Of a DNA stretch of 64,000 bases, positions 45,901 to 55,160 are shown piece by piece. The stretch is taken from contig NZ_LDJI01000012.1 of the NCBI RefSeq assembly GCF_001431415.1, positions 62,001 to 126,000 on the forward strand, in the 5' to 3' direction. How positions within the stretch are numbered: the first letter of the stretch is position 1; each line of letters opens with the position of its first letter. This DNA comes from Stenotrophomonas humi. GTDB lineage: Bacteria > Pseudomonadota > Gammaproteobacteria > Xanthomonadales > Xanthomonadaceae. The translations under genes were made by a program, and so were the position numbers. The notes under the pieces are model-generated. The model was not told the origin of the DNA, did not search any database, and saw only the letters and a program-made list of their open reading frames with translations.

Positions 45901-46029
45901 ATGTTGCGGAAAGTACTGATCGGAATGCTCGGCTTCCTCATCGTCTGCCTGCTGGGTGCGGCCGGTTATCGCTTCGGCCAACACCTGGCACAGCAGGACG
46001 ACAGCGCCGACACAACACCGCGCCATTGA
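45901..46029 (+). CDS. Possible small single-pass membrane protein
   Basis: A 42-residue frame (MLRKVLIGMLGFLIVCLLGA and AGYRFGQHLAQQ then an acidic tail). Basic start, one hydrophobic helix (about 5-22), hydrophilic C-terminus: the layout of real small membrane proteins. The upstream ribosome site is weak (GGCGG). No family was recognised, and it may be a chance frame. Confidence 0.4.
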   Translation: MLRKVLIGMLGFLIVCLLGAAGYRFGQHLAQQDDSADTTPRH

Positions 46030-46187
46030 AGAACAACACTGCGCCAGCGTAGGCGCGCAGCAACTGTTCGACGCTGCGACAGCATGACCTCTGTCTGGGT
46101 ATCAGACCCAGGACAGCACCTGCAGGCACATTCCAAAAACACCCGCCTGCCGCTACGATCGGCCATTCAGGCGGGGGGCCTCTCAAC

Positions 46188-46913
46188 ATGTCGTTAGTCA
46201 TATTCCGCTGCGCCACGATGGCGCTGGTTCTGCACGCCACATGCAGCAGCGCAGCCGCCCAGCAACAAGTCTCACCGCCAGCCCTGTCAGCGGAGCAGGC
46301 AACCCTGACAGAAGTGACTGAAGCCGTTCCCGCGATTCCGTCGGGTACGCCTGTTTTCATTGAAATCGCCGAACCACTCGCATCCTCCACACACAAGCGC
46401 GGCGACATTTTCGCCATCACCCTGGCAGAGCCATTACTGCTCGACGGTGTTGAGCGGCTCCCCCGTGGAACCCGTGGGACTGGTCAAATCATCCACGCTG
46501 CTGCTGCACGCGGTGGTGGTGCCCCCGGCGAACTGCTGATCGCCGCACGTACGCTGGAAACGGCCCAAGGCCCGCTGCTGTTACGCGGTTTCAAGCTCGG
46601 CGCCAGCGGTGAGGACAACACTGGAATGGCACTTGGCGTATCGCTCGCCGCAGGCCCGTTTGCCATGTTCATCAGGGGCCGGGAGATCGTGATTCCCGCC
46701 GGGACGCGAGGCATCGCCAAAACCAAGACTGCGCCAACACCCGCTACAAGCGCACCGCCCGTTGCGGCGCCTGGCGCCGACATCGAAGTCCAGGGACAAC
46801 CAAGTGCCGCAAGCGCTATCGACCAGGTTGCCGCCTCCCCGGGCAACATCGATGCAACTGCAGTACCCGCCGTTACATCCCAGCCGGAAACCCCGGTCCA
46901 ACCCAAGGAGTAG
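46188..46913 (+). CDS. Exported hypothetical protein
   Basis: A 241-residue protein with a signal peptide (cleavage near SSAAA-QQ, about 24). A middle domain (PSGTPVFIEIAEPLASSTHK, then LPRGTRGTGQIIHAAAA and FKLGASGEDNTGMALGVSLA) has a strand-rich pattern like small surface-exposed or SH3-like domains. The last 60 residues are Ala/Pro/Thr rich and disordered. No known family. The next gene begins 4 bp after the stop, so they are one operon. Confidence 0.75.
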   Translation: MSLVIFRCATMALVLHATCSSAAAQQQVSPPALSAEQATLTEVTEAVPAIPSGTPVFIEIAEPLASSTHKRGDIFAITLAEPLLLDGVERLPRGTRGTGQIIHAAAARGGGAPGELLIAARTLETAQGPLLLRGFKLGASGEDNTGMALGVSLAAGPFAMFIRGREIVIPAGTRGIAKTKTAPTPATSAPPVAAPGADIEVQGQPSAASAIDQVAASPGNIDATAVPAVTSQPETPVQPKE

Positions 46914-46917
46914 TTCG

Positions 46918-47511
46918 ATGCGTCTACGTTCGTGTGCATTGGTCCTTTCTGCCAGTCTGCTCACCCCGCTCGGCGTTTTCGCGCAACAAGTGCAGGCACC
47001 GCCGGTTACCGATGCCGCTGTCACCGCGCAGGAAGCGCCTCCGGCCGATGCACAGTCAGCCACCGCCCCTGAAGAAGCTGAAGCCGCCGACACCTCGGCC
47101 AAGCCAACGCAGGCTGCAGGTGCTGCCGTCGCCGACAGCCCTGTCGCAGGAGAGACCGCTGCACACAGTGGGCTGATCGGCCCTGCCCCCGCCGACAGGG
47201 CTCAGATCGTCTTCTTCCGTCCGTCAAAGTTCACCGGTGGCGCGATCGGCTTCAAGGTCCGCGAAGGTGAGCAGGAACTGGGCAAGCTGCGCAGCGGCAA
47301 CTACTTCATCCATCTGGCTGAGCCGGGTACCCACGAATACACCGTCCACTCGGAGGCCAAAGACGTGCTGAGCATGGAAGTGGAAGAAGGCGAGACCTAC
47401 TTCGTGCAGGGAACGATCACCATGGGTGTGTTCGCTGGCCGCCCCAACCTGTCACCGTCCGATGAAAACACCTTCAACGGCATGGCCGACAAGCTGAAGC
47501 TGCGCGAATAG
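46918..47511 (+). CDS. Exported DUF2846-like protein
   Basis: A 197-residue protein with a signal peptide (GVFA-QQ, about 22). A disordered Ala/Pro-rich stretch (about 25-85) precedes a domain with the DUF2846 pattern: AQIVFFRPSKFTGGAIGFKV, YFIHLAEPGTHEYTVHSEA and SMEVEEGETYFVQGTITMG. Such domains occur in envelope proteins of unknown role. An AAGGAG ribosome site overlaps the end of the preceding gene, which supports co-expression. Confidence 0.8.
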   Translation: MRLRSCALVLSASLLTPLGVFAQQVQAPPVTDAAVTAQEAPPADAQSATAPEEAEAADTSAKPTQAAGAAVADSPVAGETAAHSGLIGPAPADRAQIVFFRPSKFTGGAIGFKVREGEQELGKLRSGNYFIHLAEPGTHEYTVHSEAKDVLSMEVEEGETYFVQGTITMGVFAGRPNLSPSDENTFNGMADKLKLRE

Positions 47512-47548
47512 GCAGCTCAGAGGGAGAGCAGTCTTGATCCTGCCGCAC

Positions 47549-48058
47549 TCAGCGACAGGGTCTGCCTTCCATCTGCAGACGCGCCGAATACGCCGGCAGC
47601 GCAGCCAGGCGACCGGCAGCCGCCTGCGCCTTGGCGTCTTCCAGGTACACGCGGTTCTGGCCCTGCCCGTCCAGTGCCACCTGCTGGCCCGCCGGCTTGC
47701 GCCACACCTCGACCAATGCCTGCTGCGAACGGCAGGCCGCTGACGGAATGCGTACCACCTCATTGAGTTTCCAGCCGTTGGCTTCGCTGGGGTTGACCTT
47801 GGCGAACTCCAGGAACATGGCACGCGGCTGGCAGTGTTCACTGGTGCGCACGAGCTGCATGTCATAAGGCGCACCGGCATCACCGGTAAAGCGACCTTCG
47901 ATGCGCGTGCAGGCTTCTGGAATCTGCCTCACGGTGTGCAACGCAGCATCGGCCTGCGCGCTGGCGGCCGGCCGTTCGATCTCCGGCTTGGGGTTGGCGG
48001 CCAGCAGCGGCAACGGCAGCGCGGCAAACAGGATCATGGGGAATGCGGCTTTCATCAT
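47549..48058 (-). CDS. Exported hypothetical protein
   Basis: A 169-residue protein with a signal peptide (LPLLAA-NP, about 20). It has four Cys that could pair (EACTRIEGRF, EHCQPRAMF, SAACRSQQAL, GRPCR). The body reads as a small beta-rich domain (YDMQLVRTSEH, LNEVVRIPSAA, GQNRVYLEDA). No family recognised. A second ATG directly follows (48055). It is convergent with the preceding operon and divergent from hppA. Confidence 0.75.
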   Translation of the reverse strand: MMKAAFPMILFAALPLPLLAANPKPEIERPAASAQADAALHTVRQIPEACTRIEGRFTGDAGAPYDMQLVRTSEHCQPRAMFLEFAKVNPSEANGWKLNEVVRIPSAACRSQQALVEVWRKPAGQQVALDGQGQNRVYLEDAKAQAAAGRLAALPAYSARLQMEGRPCR

Positions 48059-48299
48059 CGGGAGTTCCGTATCGGCAGGCTGCCGACGTTGCCAGCGTGC
48101 GGCTGAACCATCGGGCAAGAGTGAACGCGGCTGGCGGCCGAGACAGCCGCCAGTCATACTCGAACCGCCTCAGAGTGTTTGAACACAGCGACACGTACCA
48201 CAGCCGCATGCGGCCCGGGTCTGTTCCAGTGCTTCGATCTACCCGGCGTGTCCCCGCTTCATCCACAGCTGGATGGCATCCACCAACGCTGGAGGGGTC

Positions 48300-50327
48300 A
48301 TGCTCGAACAGTACGGTCTTGTGCTTTCGCTTGTCTGCGCCGCTGTCGCCATCGTCTACGGCATCATCTCGGCCCAATGGGTCCTACGACAACCTGCCGG
48401 CAATGCCCGCATGCAGGAAATCGCCTCCGCCATCCAGGAAGGCGCGCGGGCCTACCTCAACCGCCAATACCTGACCATCGCGCTCGTCGGCGTGGTGTTG
48501 TTCGTACTGGTCGGTTTCTTCCTCAGCTGGTACACGGCGATCGGTTTTGCGATCGGCGCGGTGCTGTCCGGCGCGGCCGGTTACATCGGCATGAACGTGT
48601 CGGTTCGCGCCAACGTGCGCACTGCCGAGGCGGCCCGCAACGGCATGAGCGCGGCGATGGATGTGGCATTCCGGGGCGGCGCCATCACTGGCATGCTGGT
48701 TGTTGGCCTGGGCCTGCTCGGCGTGGCTGGGTATTACCTGATCCTGCAGCGCATGGGGCTGAGCCAGGCCGATAACCTGCACGCGCTGGTGGGCCTGGCA
48801 TTTGGCAGCTCGTTGATTTCGATCTTCGCGCGACTGGGCGGTGGTATCTTCACCAAGGGTGCGGACGTGGGCGCGGATCTGGTCGGCAAGGTGGAAGCCG
48901 GCATCCCCGAAGACGACCCGCGCAACCCGGCAGTGATCGCCGACAACGTCGGTGACAACGTCGGCGACTGCGCCGGCATGGCAGCCGATCTGTTCGAGAC
49001 CTACGCGGTGACGGTGATCGCCACCATGCTGCTGGGCGGGATGATGATGGACGAGGTCGGCCGCAACGCGGTGCTGTACCCGCTGGTGCTGGGCGGTGTG
49101 TCGATCATCGCATCGATCATCGGCGCCTTCTTCGTCAAGGTGAAAGCCGGCGGTTCGATCATGGGCGCGCTGTACAAGGGTGTGATCGTCTCCGGGGTGC
49201 TGGCGGCCATCGCCTTCTGGCCGGTGACCACGCAGCTGATGGCCGATTCCAGTCATGGCGCCACCAACCTGTACGTCTGCGCCTTGATCGGGCTGGTGCT
49301 GACCGGTTTGATCGTGTGGATCACCGAGTACTACACCGGCACCCAGTACAAGCCGGTGCAGCATGTGGCGCAGGCGTCCACCACGGGCCATGGCACCAAC
49401 ATCATCGCCGGCCTCGGCGTGTCGATGAAATCTACCGCATTGCCGGTGATCGCGGTGTGCGTGGCGATCTGGCTGGCACACCATTTCGGCGGGCTGTACG
49501 GCATCGCCACCGCCGCAACGGCAATGTTGTCGATGGCCGGCATGATCGTCGCGCTGGATGCGTATGGGCCAATCACCGACAACGCCGGCGGCATTGCCGA
49601 GATGGCCGATCTGCCGCCGGAAATCCGCAACATCACCGACCCGCTCGATGCGGTGGGCAACACCACCAAGGCAGTGACCAAGGGCTATGCGATCGGGTCG
49701 GCCGCGTTGGCTGCGCTGGTGCTGTTTGCCGACTACACGCACAACCTGCAGATGGCGCATCCGGGCGAAATCTTTGCCTTCGATCTGTCCGACCACACGG
49801 TGATCATCGGCCTGTTGATCGGCGGCCTGATTCCGTACCTGTTCGGTGCGATGGCGATGGAAGCGGTCGGCCGGGCGGCGGGCGCGGTGGTGGAAGAAGT
49901 CCGCCGCCAGTTCCGTGAGATCCCCGGCATCATGCAGGGCACGGCCAAACCGCAGTATCACAAGGCCGTGGACATGCTGACGCGTTCGGCGATCAAGGAA
50001 ATGATTGTGCCTTCGCTATTGCCGGTTGCTGTGCCGGTGGTGGTTGGGCTGCTGCTCGGGCCGAAGGCATTGGGTGGCTTGTTGATCGGCACCATCGTCA
50101 CCGGCTTGTTCGTGGCCATATCGATGACCACCGGCGGCGGTGCCTGGGATAACGCCAAGAAGTACATTGAGGATGGTCACTTCGGCGGCAAGGGCAGTGA
50201 AGCGCACAAGGCGGCGGTGACCGGCGATACGGTGGGTGATCCGTACAAGGACACGGCGGGGCCGGCGATCAACCCATTGATCAAGATCATCAATATCGTC
50301 GCGTTGTTGCTGGTGCCGTTGCTGTAA
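48300..50327 (+). CDS. hppA: Membrane-bound proton-translocating pyrophosphatase
   Basis: A 675-residue inner-membrane pump of about 16 helices that couples PPi hydrolysis to H+ export. The PPi site is [19 protein letters not shown] with [19 protein letters not shown]; a second acidic cluster lies near the end ([18 protein letters not shown]). The sequence [10 protein letters not shown] has Lys where K+-dependent pumps have Ala, pointing to the K+-independent type. Start at 48300 with an excellent GGAGGGG ribosome site; the longer frame from 48273 is rejected. Confidence 0.97.
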   Translation: MLEQYGLVLSLVCAAVAIVYGIISAQWVLRQPAGNARMQEIASAIQEGARAYLNRQYLTIALVGVVLFVLVGFFLSWYTAIGFAIGAVLSGAAGYIGMNVSVRANVRTAEAARNGMSAAMDVAFRGGAITGMLVVGLGLLGVAGYYLILQRMGLSQADNLHALVGLAFGSSLISIFARLGGGIFTKGADVGADLVGKVEAGIPEDDPRNPAVIADNVGDNVGDCAGMAADLFETYAVTVIATMLLGGMMMDEVGRNAVLYPLVLGGVSIIASIIGAFFVKVKAGGSIMGALYKGVIVSGVLAAIAFWPVTTQLMADSSHGATNLYVCALIGLVLTGLIVWITEYYTGTQYKPVQHVAQASTTGHGTNIIAGLGVSMKSTALPVIAVCVAIWLAHHFGGLYGIATAATAMLSMAGMIVALDAYGPITDNAGGIAEMADLPPEIRNITDPLDAVGNTTKAVTKGYAIGSAALAALVLFADYTHNLQMAHPGEIFAFDLSDHTVIIGLLIGGLIPYLFGAMAMEAVGRAAGAVVEEVRRQFREIPGIMQGTAKPQYHKAVDMLTRSAIKEMIVPSLLPVAVPVVVGLLLGPKALGGLLIGTIVTGLFVAISMTTGGGAWDNAKKYIEDGHFGGKGSEAHKAAVTGDTVGDPYKDTAGPAINPLIKIINIVALLLVPLL

Positions 50328-50354
50328 TCAAAACCAGTTGCGCACCGCACACTC

Positions 50355-50382
50355 GCCCCTCCCCCGCTCGCGGGGGAGGGGC
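50355..50382. repeat. Palindrome after hppA (GCCCCTCCCCCG type)
   Basis: A 12-bp perfect stem, GCCCCTCCCCCG and CGGGGGAGGGGC, loop CTCG, followed by TCTTGT. It resembles the right half of the composite repeat at 25684 and could act as the hppA terminator. Confidence 0.65.
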
Positions 50383-50450
50383 TCTTGTATCCCGCATTGG
50401 CTGCGTGGAAGGTGCATGGAACGTCCCGACAACCAGAAGCAGTTGTCGTT

Positions 50451-50470
50451 GCGGCGTAAGCCGCGAAGCC
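50451..50470 (+). repeat. Short dispersed palindrome
   Basis: GCGGCGTAAGCCGCGAAGCC, another member of the AGCGGC/GCCGCGAAGCC family, in the convergent gap after hppA. Confidence 0.5.
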
Positions 50471-50517
50471 GATGTGTCATCAGCCACCCATGATTCGTGG
50501 CATGAGAACAACACTAC

Positions 50518-51186
50518 TCAGCGCGGGCGTTTCACCGCATACACCCTGCCGTCGTTGCCGCCACCGCAATAGAACAGCTCGCCGCCATCCGCTTCCAGTC
50601 CACTGACACTGATCCCGTCTGGCATCTGCAGGCGCTCAAGCACCGCGCCGGTATCGGCCTGCAGGCGACGGATGTCACTCTGCCCTGCCTCACCCGTGGC
50701 ATGCCAAAGTTCCCCGTCCACCCAGGTCACGCCGGTGACGAAGCGGTCGGACTCGATCGTGCGCAGGATCTTGCCGTTGGTCGGATCGATCTGATGAATT
50801 TTCCGCTGCCGATACTGCCCCACCCACAGACTGCCTTCTGCCCAGGCCATGCCGGAATCCGTTCCGCCGCCCGGCGCGGGAATCGAAGCCAGCACTTCAC
50901 CGCTATGCGGATCGACTTTGTCGATGCGCGCTTCGGCGATCTGCCAAAGATAGGTACCGTCGAAGGTGGTACCGGCATCGCAGGGCACCGCCAACGTGCG
51001 CACCGGCTCACCATTGCGCGGGTCAAAAGCCACCAGCGCCGCGCCAGTGGCAGCCCAGACGTTGTGCCCATCGAAGCTGACGCCATTGATGGTATCCGAG
51101 CCGGCAAACGGGCCGTATTCGCCTACCACCTCGGCGGGTCGAACCTTGCTAGTCGCCGCTGTAGGAGTGAGGGTTTCCGTATTCAT
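50518..51186 (-). CDS. Beta-propeller-like (YncE/Vgb-type) protein
   Basis: A 222-residue protein without a signal peptide. It has repeated short blades such as GVSFDGHNVWAATGAALVAFDP, split here into GVSFDGHNVWAATG and ALVAFDPRNGEPVRTL, then TTFDGTYLWQIAEARIDKVD and GMAWAEGSLWVGQYRQRKIH. The pattern resembles streptogramin lyase/glutaminyl-cyclotransferase-like propellers. With only about five blades the enzyme is not identifiable. The start at 51186 has an AGGAGA site. It begins 48 bp after the regulator gene and is probably co-transcribed with it. Confidence 0.78.
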   Translation of the reverse strand: MNTETLTPTAATSKVRPAEVVGEYGPFAGSDTINGVSFDGHNVWAATGAALVAFDPRNGEPVRTLAVPCDAGTTFDGTYLWQIAEARIDKVDPHSGEVLASIPAPGGGTDSGMAWAEGSLWVGQYRQRKIHQIDPTNGKILRTIESDRFVTGVTWVDGELWHATGEAGQSDIRRLQADTGAVLERLQMPDGISVSGLEADGGELFYCGGGNDGRVYAVKRPR

Positions 51187-51233
51187 CGCTGCATTCTCCT
51201 GGCATGTCCGCGATTGGCTGCCTGTCACCGACA

Positions 51234-52454
51234 CTAGTCAATCGGCAGCGCAGCAGGGAGTAACAAGATCGTCGTGAATCCGCTCAACGGCATCGACCGC
51301 CAGCGCTGCGCTCGACCGCGTCCGTTGGAGTACACACGCCCTGCCGTCTCCAGCTCGATCAACGCCCGTTGCACGTTGCGCTGGCTGACTCCCAACGCCA
51401 AGGCCAGCGCCGAGGTTGACCATGCGGCGCCATCGGCGAGCAGTGCGACCAGCGCGCCCTGTTCACCTTCGATGGGTGGGAACAGCACCTTCACCGAGGT
51501 GGCCGAGCAAGGTGACAGGCGAAAGCCCGTCGCCGTGGCTTCGATACGCGCCTGCGCCGCGATGAGTCCGCGCAACCTGCCGATTTCCACTCGCAGCCGG
51601 GCTCGCAGCGTCTCGTCGGAATGACGCATGCCAAATGCGCGTGAGATCAACACATCGCGGTCAACGTCGCCCGGCCAGGCTTCGGCCAGTACGCGGGCAA
51701 GCTCGAACAGCACGGGACGCCTTGCCAACGATTGCCAGCGGGCTCCCGCCAGTACGCCGCGACGGCAGCCGTCCACGATCAGTGCTCCAGACTCCAGCAA
51801 CTGCTGTACCTGATCGATACGCAACAACTGATCCGCGCCTCCACCAAGGCAGCGCGCAGCCGGTTGATCCAGTTTAGTGCGGGCTTCAGCTACTTCCATC
51901 TGCAGCGCCGTGATTCCTGCCTCAGCAGCCGCCTCGCGGGCGCTTTCGAGCAATGAATGTGCCTGCCCGATCCGCATCCGGCGCATTGCCAACGTTGCAG
52001 CTGTCAGCCCGGCCATCGCGCTCAGCGCGGGAGGCAAGCGCCTGCCGTCCATCCGACTCAGCGCATGTGCCGCATCATCCAGTCTGCCCAGCAGCAACAA
52101 CCGTCGCGCCAATATCAGCCACGCCTGCAATGCATTGGCCGTATCACCATTCGAATCAAGCACGGCCGCGATAGCTGACAGCGGTTCGGAAGAACCGCCG
52201 AGTTCACGCAGTGCCAAAGCCACTTCGGCTTCGGCCAGTCCGCAGCGCGCACGCGCCAGCACCTCGTGCGTGTCGAAGCCACGCTGCGCACGTCGCAGCA
52301 GTTCCCGTGCAAGCGACAGGTCGCCCAGCTGGGCCATTGCGATTCCGCGCAACGCCAACGCCGGTGGATCCTCACGCAACGCGACGTGCTTGAGCGCGGT
52401 GAGGACGTCACCGGTAGCGAGGGCGCGGGCGGATGCTGCGATCAGGGAATCCAT
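51234..52454 (-). CDS. TPR/helix-turn-helix transcriptional regulator
   Basis: A 406-residue soluble protein. Residues 1-210 are helical repeats of TPR type (LALRGIAMAQLGDLSLAREL, AWLILARRLLLLGRLDDAAH). The middle (about 230-320) looks like a degenerate winged helix of the Trans_reg_C/BTAD kind (WPGDVDRDVLISRAFG, LRARLRVEIGRLRGLI). The C-terminus holds a second HTH (TSALALALGVSQRNVQRALIE). It probably controls the propeller gene just downstream. The ligand is unknown. Confidence 0.75.
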   Translation of the reverse strand: MDSLIAASARALATGDVLTALKHVALREDPPALALRGIAMAQLGDLSLARELLRRAQRGFDTHEVLARARCGLAEAEVALALRELGGSSEPLSAIAAVLDSNGDTANALQAWLILARRLLLLGRLDDAAHALSRMDGRRLPPALSAMAGLTAATLAMRRMRIGQAHSLLESAREAAAEAGITALQMEVAEARTKLDQPAARCLGGGADQLLRIDQVQQLLESGALIVDGCRRGVLAGARWQSLARRPVLFELARVLAEAWPGDVDRDVLISRAFGMRHSDETLRARLRVEIGRLRGLIAAQARIEATATGFRLSPCSATSVKVLFPPIEGEQGALVALLADGAAWSTSALALALGVSQRNVQRALIELETAGRVYSNGRGRAQRWRSMPLSGFTTILLLPAALPID

Positions 52455-52676
52455 GGGTGCAGGCTAACTGCGGAGATGCGCAGATGCACTTTTCCGTGAC
52501 CGCGCCGGTTGCGATCGGCGTGCTGCCGGGGTTCTTGCGGGTGCTGGATGAGTACTGGCGGGATGTCCAGATGCGTCGAGCTGCAAGAGAACGGCGATGA
52601 GCACTTTCTTCCCTGCCCTCCCCCGAAAGCAGCAGAGGGGACGACCTGCGCCCCCGGCTCACCTGGGCGCTGTTGT

Positions 52677-53411
52677 CTACCTGCGATTGATGAAGAATTC
52701 CACCGGCACCATCACTTCCACCGGATCGCCGCTCACCTCCGCAGGGGGCGGCGGTATGGGCGTTGCCCGCGCAATGGTTTCCAATGTGGCCTGGTCCAGC
52801 GCATCGTGGCCGCTGCTGCGACCAATCCGTGGATTGCTCACATTGCCCCGGCGGTCCACGCTGAAGCGCACATACGCCACGCCTTCCTGGCGCATGCGTT
52901 CGGCAAGCCGCGGATACCGGCGGTACTTTTCCAGATGTCCCAACAACAGCCCCTGCCAGGTGAGTGACGCCTGCGCCCGTTGGCCGGAGGTGGTCTGCCT
53001 GGCGGCATAGCGATCGCTGGGCGTGGCGGTGACATCCGGTGGCGCGAGGGTCTGGTCGACGTTGTGCGCATCCGATGCCGGCTGCTCGCGCGGCTGCGGC
53101 GGCACGTAGGCGTCCACAACCTCCGGTTCCTGCGGTGGTGGCTCACGCTCAACGCGCGGTGCCGGTGTGGGTTCGCTGCGCTGTTGCTCCTGCTGCGCTG
53201 GACCGGGCGGAATCTCGGTGGGTACCGCAGGCGGTGCTTCCGGTGACTCGGCCAGCTCCACCATCACCGCCTCCAGCGGTTGCGGATCGAGCAGCACGGG
53301 AGGTGCACGCAAACTCCACCACAAGGCCACGCCGATCACCACGACGTGCAGCAGCACCGCGACCAGGAAGCTGCCGCCCCAGCGCAGACGGGAAGATGCG
53401 CACCAGCCCAT
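52677..53411 (-). CDS. tonB: TonB energy transducer
   Basis: A 244-residue protein: one N-terminal membrane helix (about 13-33), a Pro/Glu-rich periplasmic span (about 45-120), and the C-terminal TonB domain (LGHLEKYRRYPRLAERMRQE, then GVAYVRFSVDRRGNVSNPRI). It transmits proton-motive force to outer-membrane receptors. ATG at 53411 shares a base with the exbD stop (TGATG). Third gene of exbB-exbD-tonB, next to a heme-uptake block, which suggests dedicated service. Confidence 0.95.
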   Translation of the reverse strand: MGWCASSRLRWGGSFLVAVLLHVVVIGVALWWSLRAPPVLLDPQPLEAVMVELAESPEAPPAVPTEIPPGPAQQEQQRSEPTPAPRVEREPPPQEPEVVDAYVPPQPREQPASDAHNVDQTLAPPDVTATPSDRYAARQTTSGQRAQASLTWQGLLLGHLEKYRRYPRLAERMRQEGVAYVRFSVDRRGNVSNPRIGRSSGHDALDQATLETIARATPIPPPPAEVSGDPVEVMVPVEFFINRR

Positions 53412-53833
53412 CACGGCGCCTGCTCTACCCCGACCAGCGCCACTTTCAGATAGCCGGCGCGACGCAGTGCATTCATCGTTTGCATCAGGTCGCCATAGGC
53501 GACCGAGCGATCCGCACGCAGGAAGATGCGCTGCGCGTGATCCCCCTGCGTACGTCGGTCCAGTGCGGTTCCCAGTGCCGTGGCGGTGACGATTTCCTCG
53601 CCCAGGCGCAGTGACAGATCCGCCTGCACCGTCAGGAACAGCGGCTCTGCATCACGCGGCTGCGGTTTGGCGCTGCTGGCCGGCAGTTCCACCGGCACGT
53701 CCACGGTGGCCAACGGCGCGGCAACCATGAAGATGATCAACAGCACCAGCATCACGTCGATGAAGGGCGTGACATTGATTTCATGCGATTCGTCCAAGGT
53801 CTCGTCGGACTCGCGGGAAGTGCGGATCGCCAT
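53411..53833 (-). CDS. exbD: Biopolymer transport protein ExbD
   Basis: A 140-residue protein with one membrane helix (about 22-44). The conserved membrane Asp is in VTPFIDVMLVLLIIFMV, and the periplasmic domain ends LRRAGYLKVALVG. It forms the proton-driven motor with ExbB. It begins 12 bp after exbB and overlaps tonB. Confidence 0.97.
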   Translation of the reverse strand: MAIRTSRESDETLDESHEINVTPFIDVMLVLLIIFMVAAPLATVDVPVELPASSAKPQPRDAEPLFLTVQADLSLRLGEEIVTATALGTALDRRTQGDHAQRIFLRADRSVAYGDLMQTMNALRRAGYLKVALVGVEQAP

Positions 53834-53845
53834 GACGTGGTGGCC

Positions 53846-54562
53846 TCAGCGCGCGTTGCGCGGCTGCGCGCGGCCGCAATCCAGATCGCGCGAAACGATC
53901 TGCTGCACGCTGGCCGAGATGTCGCCGCCCAGCGCGCGCAACGTCAGCAGCCGCCGACTGAAGTAGTTGTAGATGACCACGGCAGGAATCGCGGCCACCA
54001 GGCCCATCGCCGTGGCCAGCAATGCTTCGGCGATGCCCGGCGCGACCACCGCCAGATTGGTGGTGTTGGATGCGGCGATGCCGACGAAGCTGTTCATGAT
54101 GCCCCACACCGTGCCGAACAAGCCCACGAACGGTGCTACCGCCCCGATGCTGGCCAACAGCCCGACGCCGTGCCGAAGTTGCCGGCTGCTGCCCAGCTCG
54201 ATGCGCTCAAGCCGCGAGCCGAGGCGCTCCTTGATGCCCTCATGGCCCTGCGCATCCACCGACAGCGTCAGCTCGGTGCGGGCTGCGTCCAACATGGCGC
54301 GCGCCAGCCCCGGCTGCTGCAACTCCGGCTGCGCATCGGTGATGTCCAGGCTGCCACTCGTATCCAGCAATTGGCGGGCGGACTGCAGTCTGCGGCCGAT
54401 GCGCCCCAGCTCCAGCGTCTTGGCGATCAGCACCGTCCAGGTGGCCAAGGATGCCAATGCCAGGCAGATCATCACTGCCTGTACCACCCAATCGGCGGAC
54501 TGATACATGGCCCAGGGCGTGAGTACCTGCGTGGTGGCGTGTGGAGAGATATCAGCGTGCAT
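53846..54562 (-). CDS. exbB: Biopolymer transport protein ExbB
   Basis: A 238-residue MotA/TolQ/ExbB protein with three membrane segments, including VQAVMICLALASLATWTVLI, the GLLASIGAVAPFVGLFGTVWG block and IAEALLATAMGLVAAIPAVV. Start uncertain: ATG at 54562 (MHADISPHATT) is used, ATG at 54586 is possible. Both have weak ribosome sites. First gene of the exbB-exbD-tonB operon; 165 bp of upstream DNA separates it from the DUF454 gene, with no clear Fur box found there. Confidence 0.95.
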   Translation of the reverse strand: MHADISPHATTQVLTPWAMYQSADWVVQAVMICLALASLATWTVLIAKTLELGRIGRRLQSARQLLDTSGSLDITDAQPELQQPGLARAMLDAARTELTLSVDAQGHEGIKERLGSRLERIELGSSRQLRHGVGLLASIGAVAPFVGLFGTVWGIMNSFVGIAASNTTNLAVVAPGIAEALLATAMGLVAAIPAVVIYNYFSRRLLTLRALGGDISASVQQIVSRDLDCGRAQPRNAR

Positions 54563-54727
54563 GTATGAGTTCCGGATCGTCGTCATGAAAATTCGCACTG
54601 GCGATCTGGCTGGTGCGTTGAACAGGAAGCGAAGCAGCGCCTCCCGTGGATGGGGCGCTACGATAGTGCGTCGACGTGTGTGGTGAATGAACCGAATCGA
54701 TCCGCGCGGCGGGGAAATTCCGTTGCA

Positions 54728-55120
54728 TCAGCGCTGCTCCGTGTCGTTCGCAGGCTGCTCGCGCGGGCTTGGCCGCGACAGCACATAGGCGGCACTGGCG
54801 AGAAAGAACAAGCCCACGCACACCGCCAGTTTCCAGCCCGGATGCGCTCCGATGAAGAACAACACGTAGCCCAGCGCCATGCCGGCAGCGGCAAATACCT
54901 TTCCCTTGCGACTCACCGCGCCCTGTTCACGCCAGAGCGTCAGTGCCCGGCCATAGCGCGGGTGCTGCAACAGCCACGCTTCAAAGCGCGGCGAGGATTT
55001 GGAGAAGCACCACACCGCAAGAATCAGGAAGATGGTGGTCGGCATCACCGGCAGCAATGCGCCGATCACGCCAAGCGCCACCATCACCCAACCCAGGCAG
55101 AACCACAGCCAGCGGATCAC
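54728..55120 (-). CDS. DUF454 family inner-membrane protein (YbaN-like)
   Basis: A 130-residue protein with three or four membrane helices (WLWFCLGWVMVALGVIGALL; VFAAAGMALGYVLFFIGA; LAVCVGLFFLASAAYVL) and the family motif LPVMPTTIFLILAVWCFSKSSPRF. GTG at 55120 is selected since GGAGG lies 7 bases before it; a TTG two codons earlier is too near. Function unknown. DUF454 genes are often next to heme oxygenase genes, as here (40-bp gap). Confidence 0.88.
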   Translation of the reverse strand: MIRWLWFCLGWVMVALGVIGALLPVMPTTIFLILAVWCFSKSSPRFEAWLLQHPRYGRALTLWREQGAVSRKGKVFAAAGMALGYVLFFIGAHPGWKLAVCVGLFFLASAAYVLSRPSPREQPANDTEQR

Positions 55121-55160
55121 GGCCAATCCTCCCTGGCTTCAGGCCGTGCGCTGGCGTGCA

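Larger units (their letters stand above)
45624..46187. other. 564-bp region after pfp with a repeat and one possible small gene
   Basis: It contains the palindrome at 45656-45683 and a possible 42-codon membrane-protein gene at 45901-46029. No other coding or RNA signal was recognised. Confidence 0.5.

Noticed and set aside
48384-49961. 525-codon minus-strand frame opposite hppA
   Set aside because: Extremely His/Asp/Gln-rich, as expected from the complement of a membrane protein; hppA is unmistakable.
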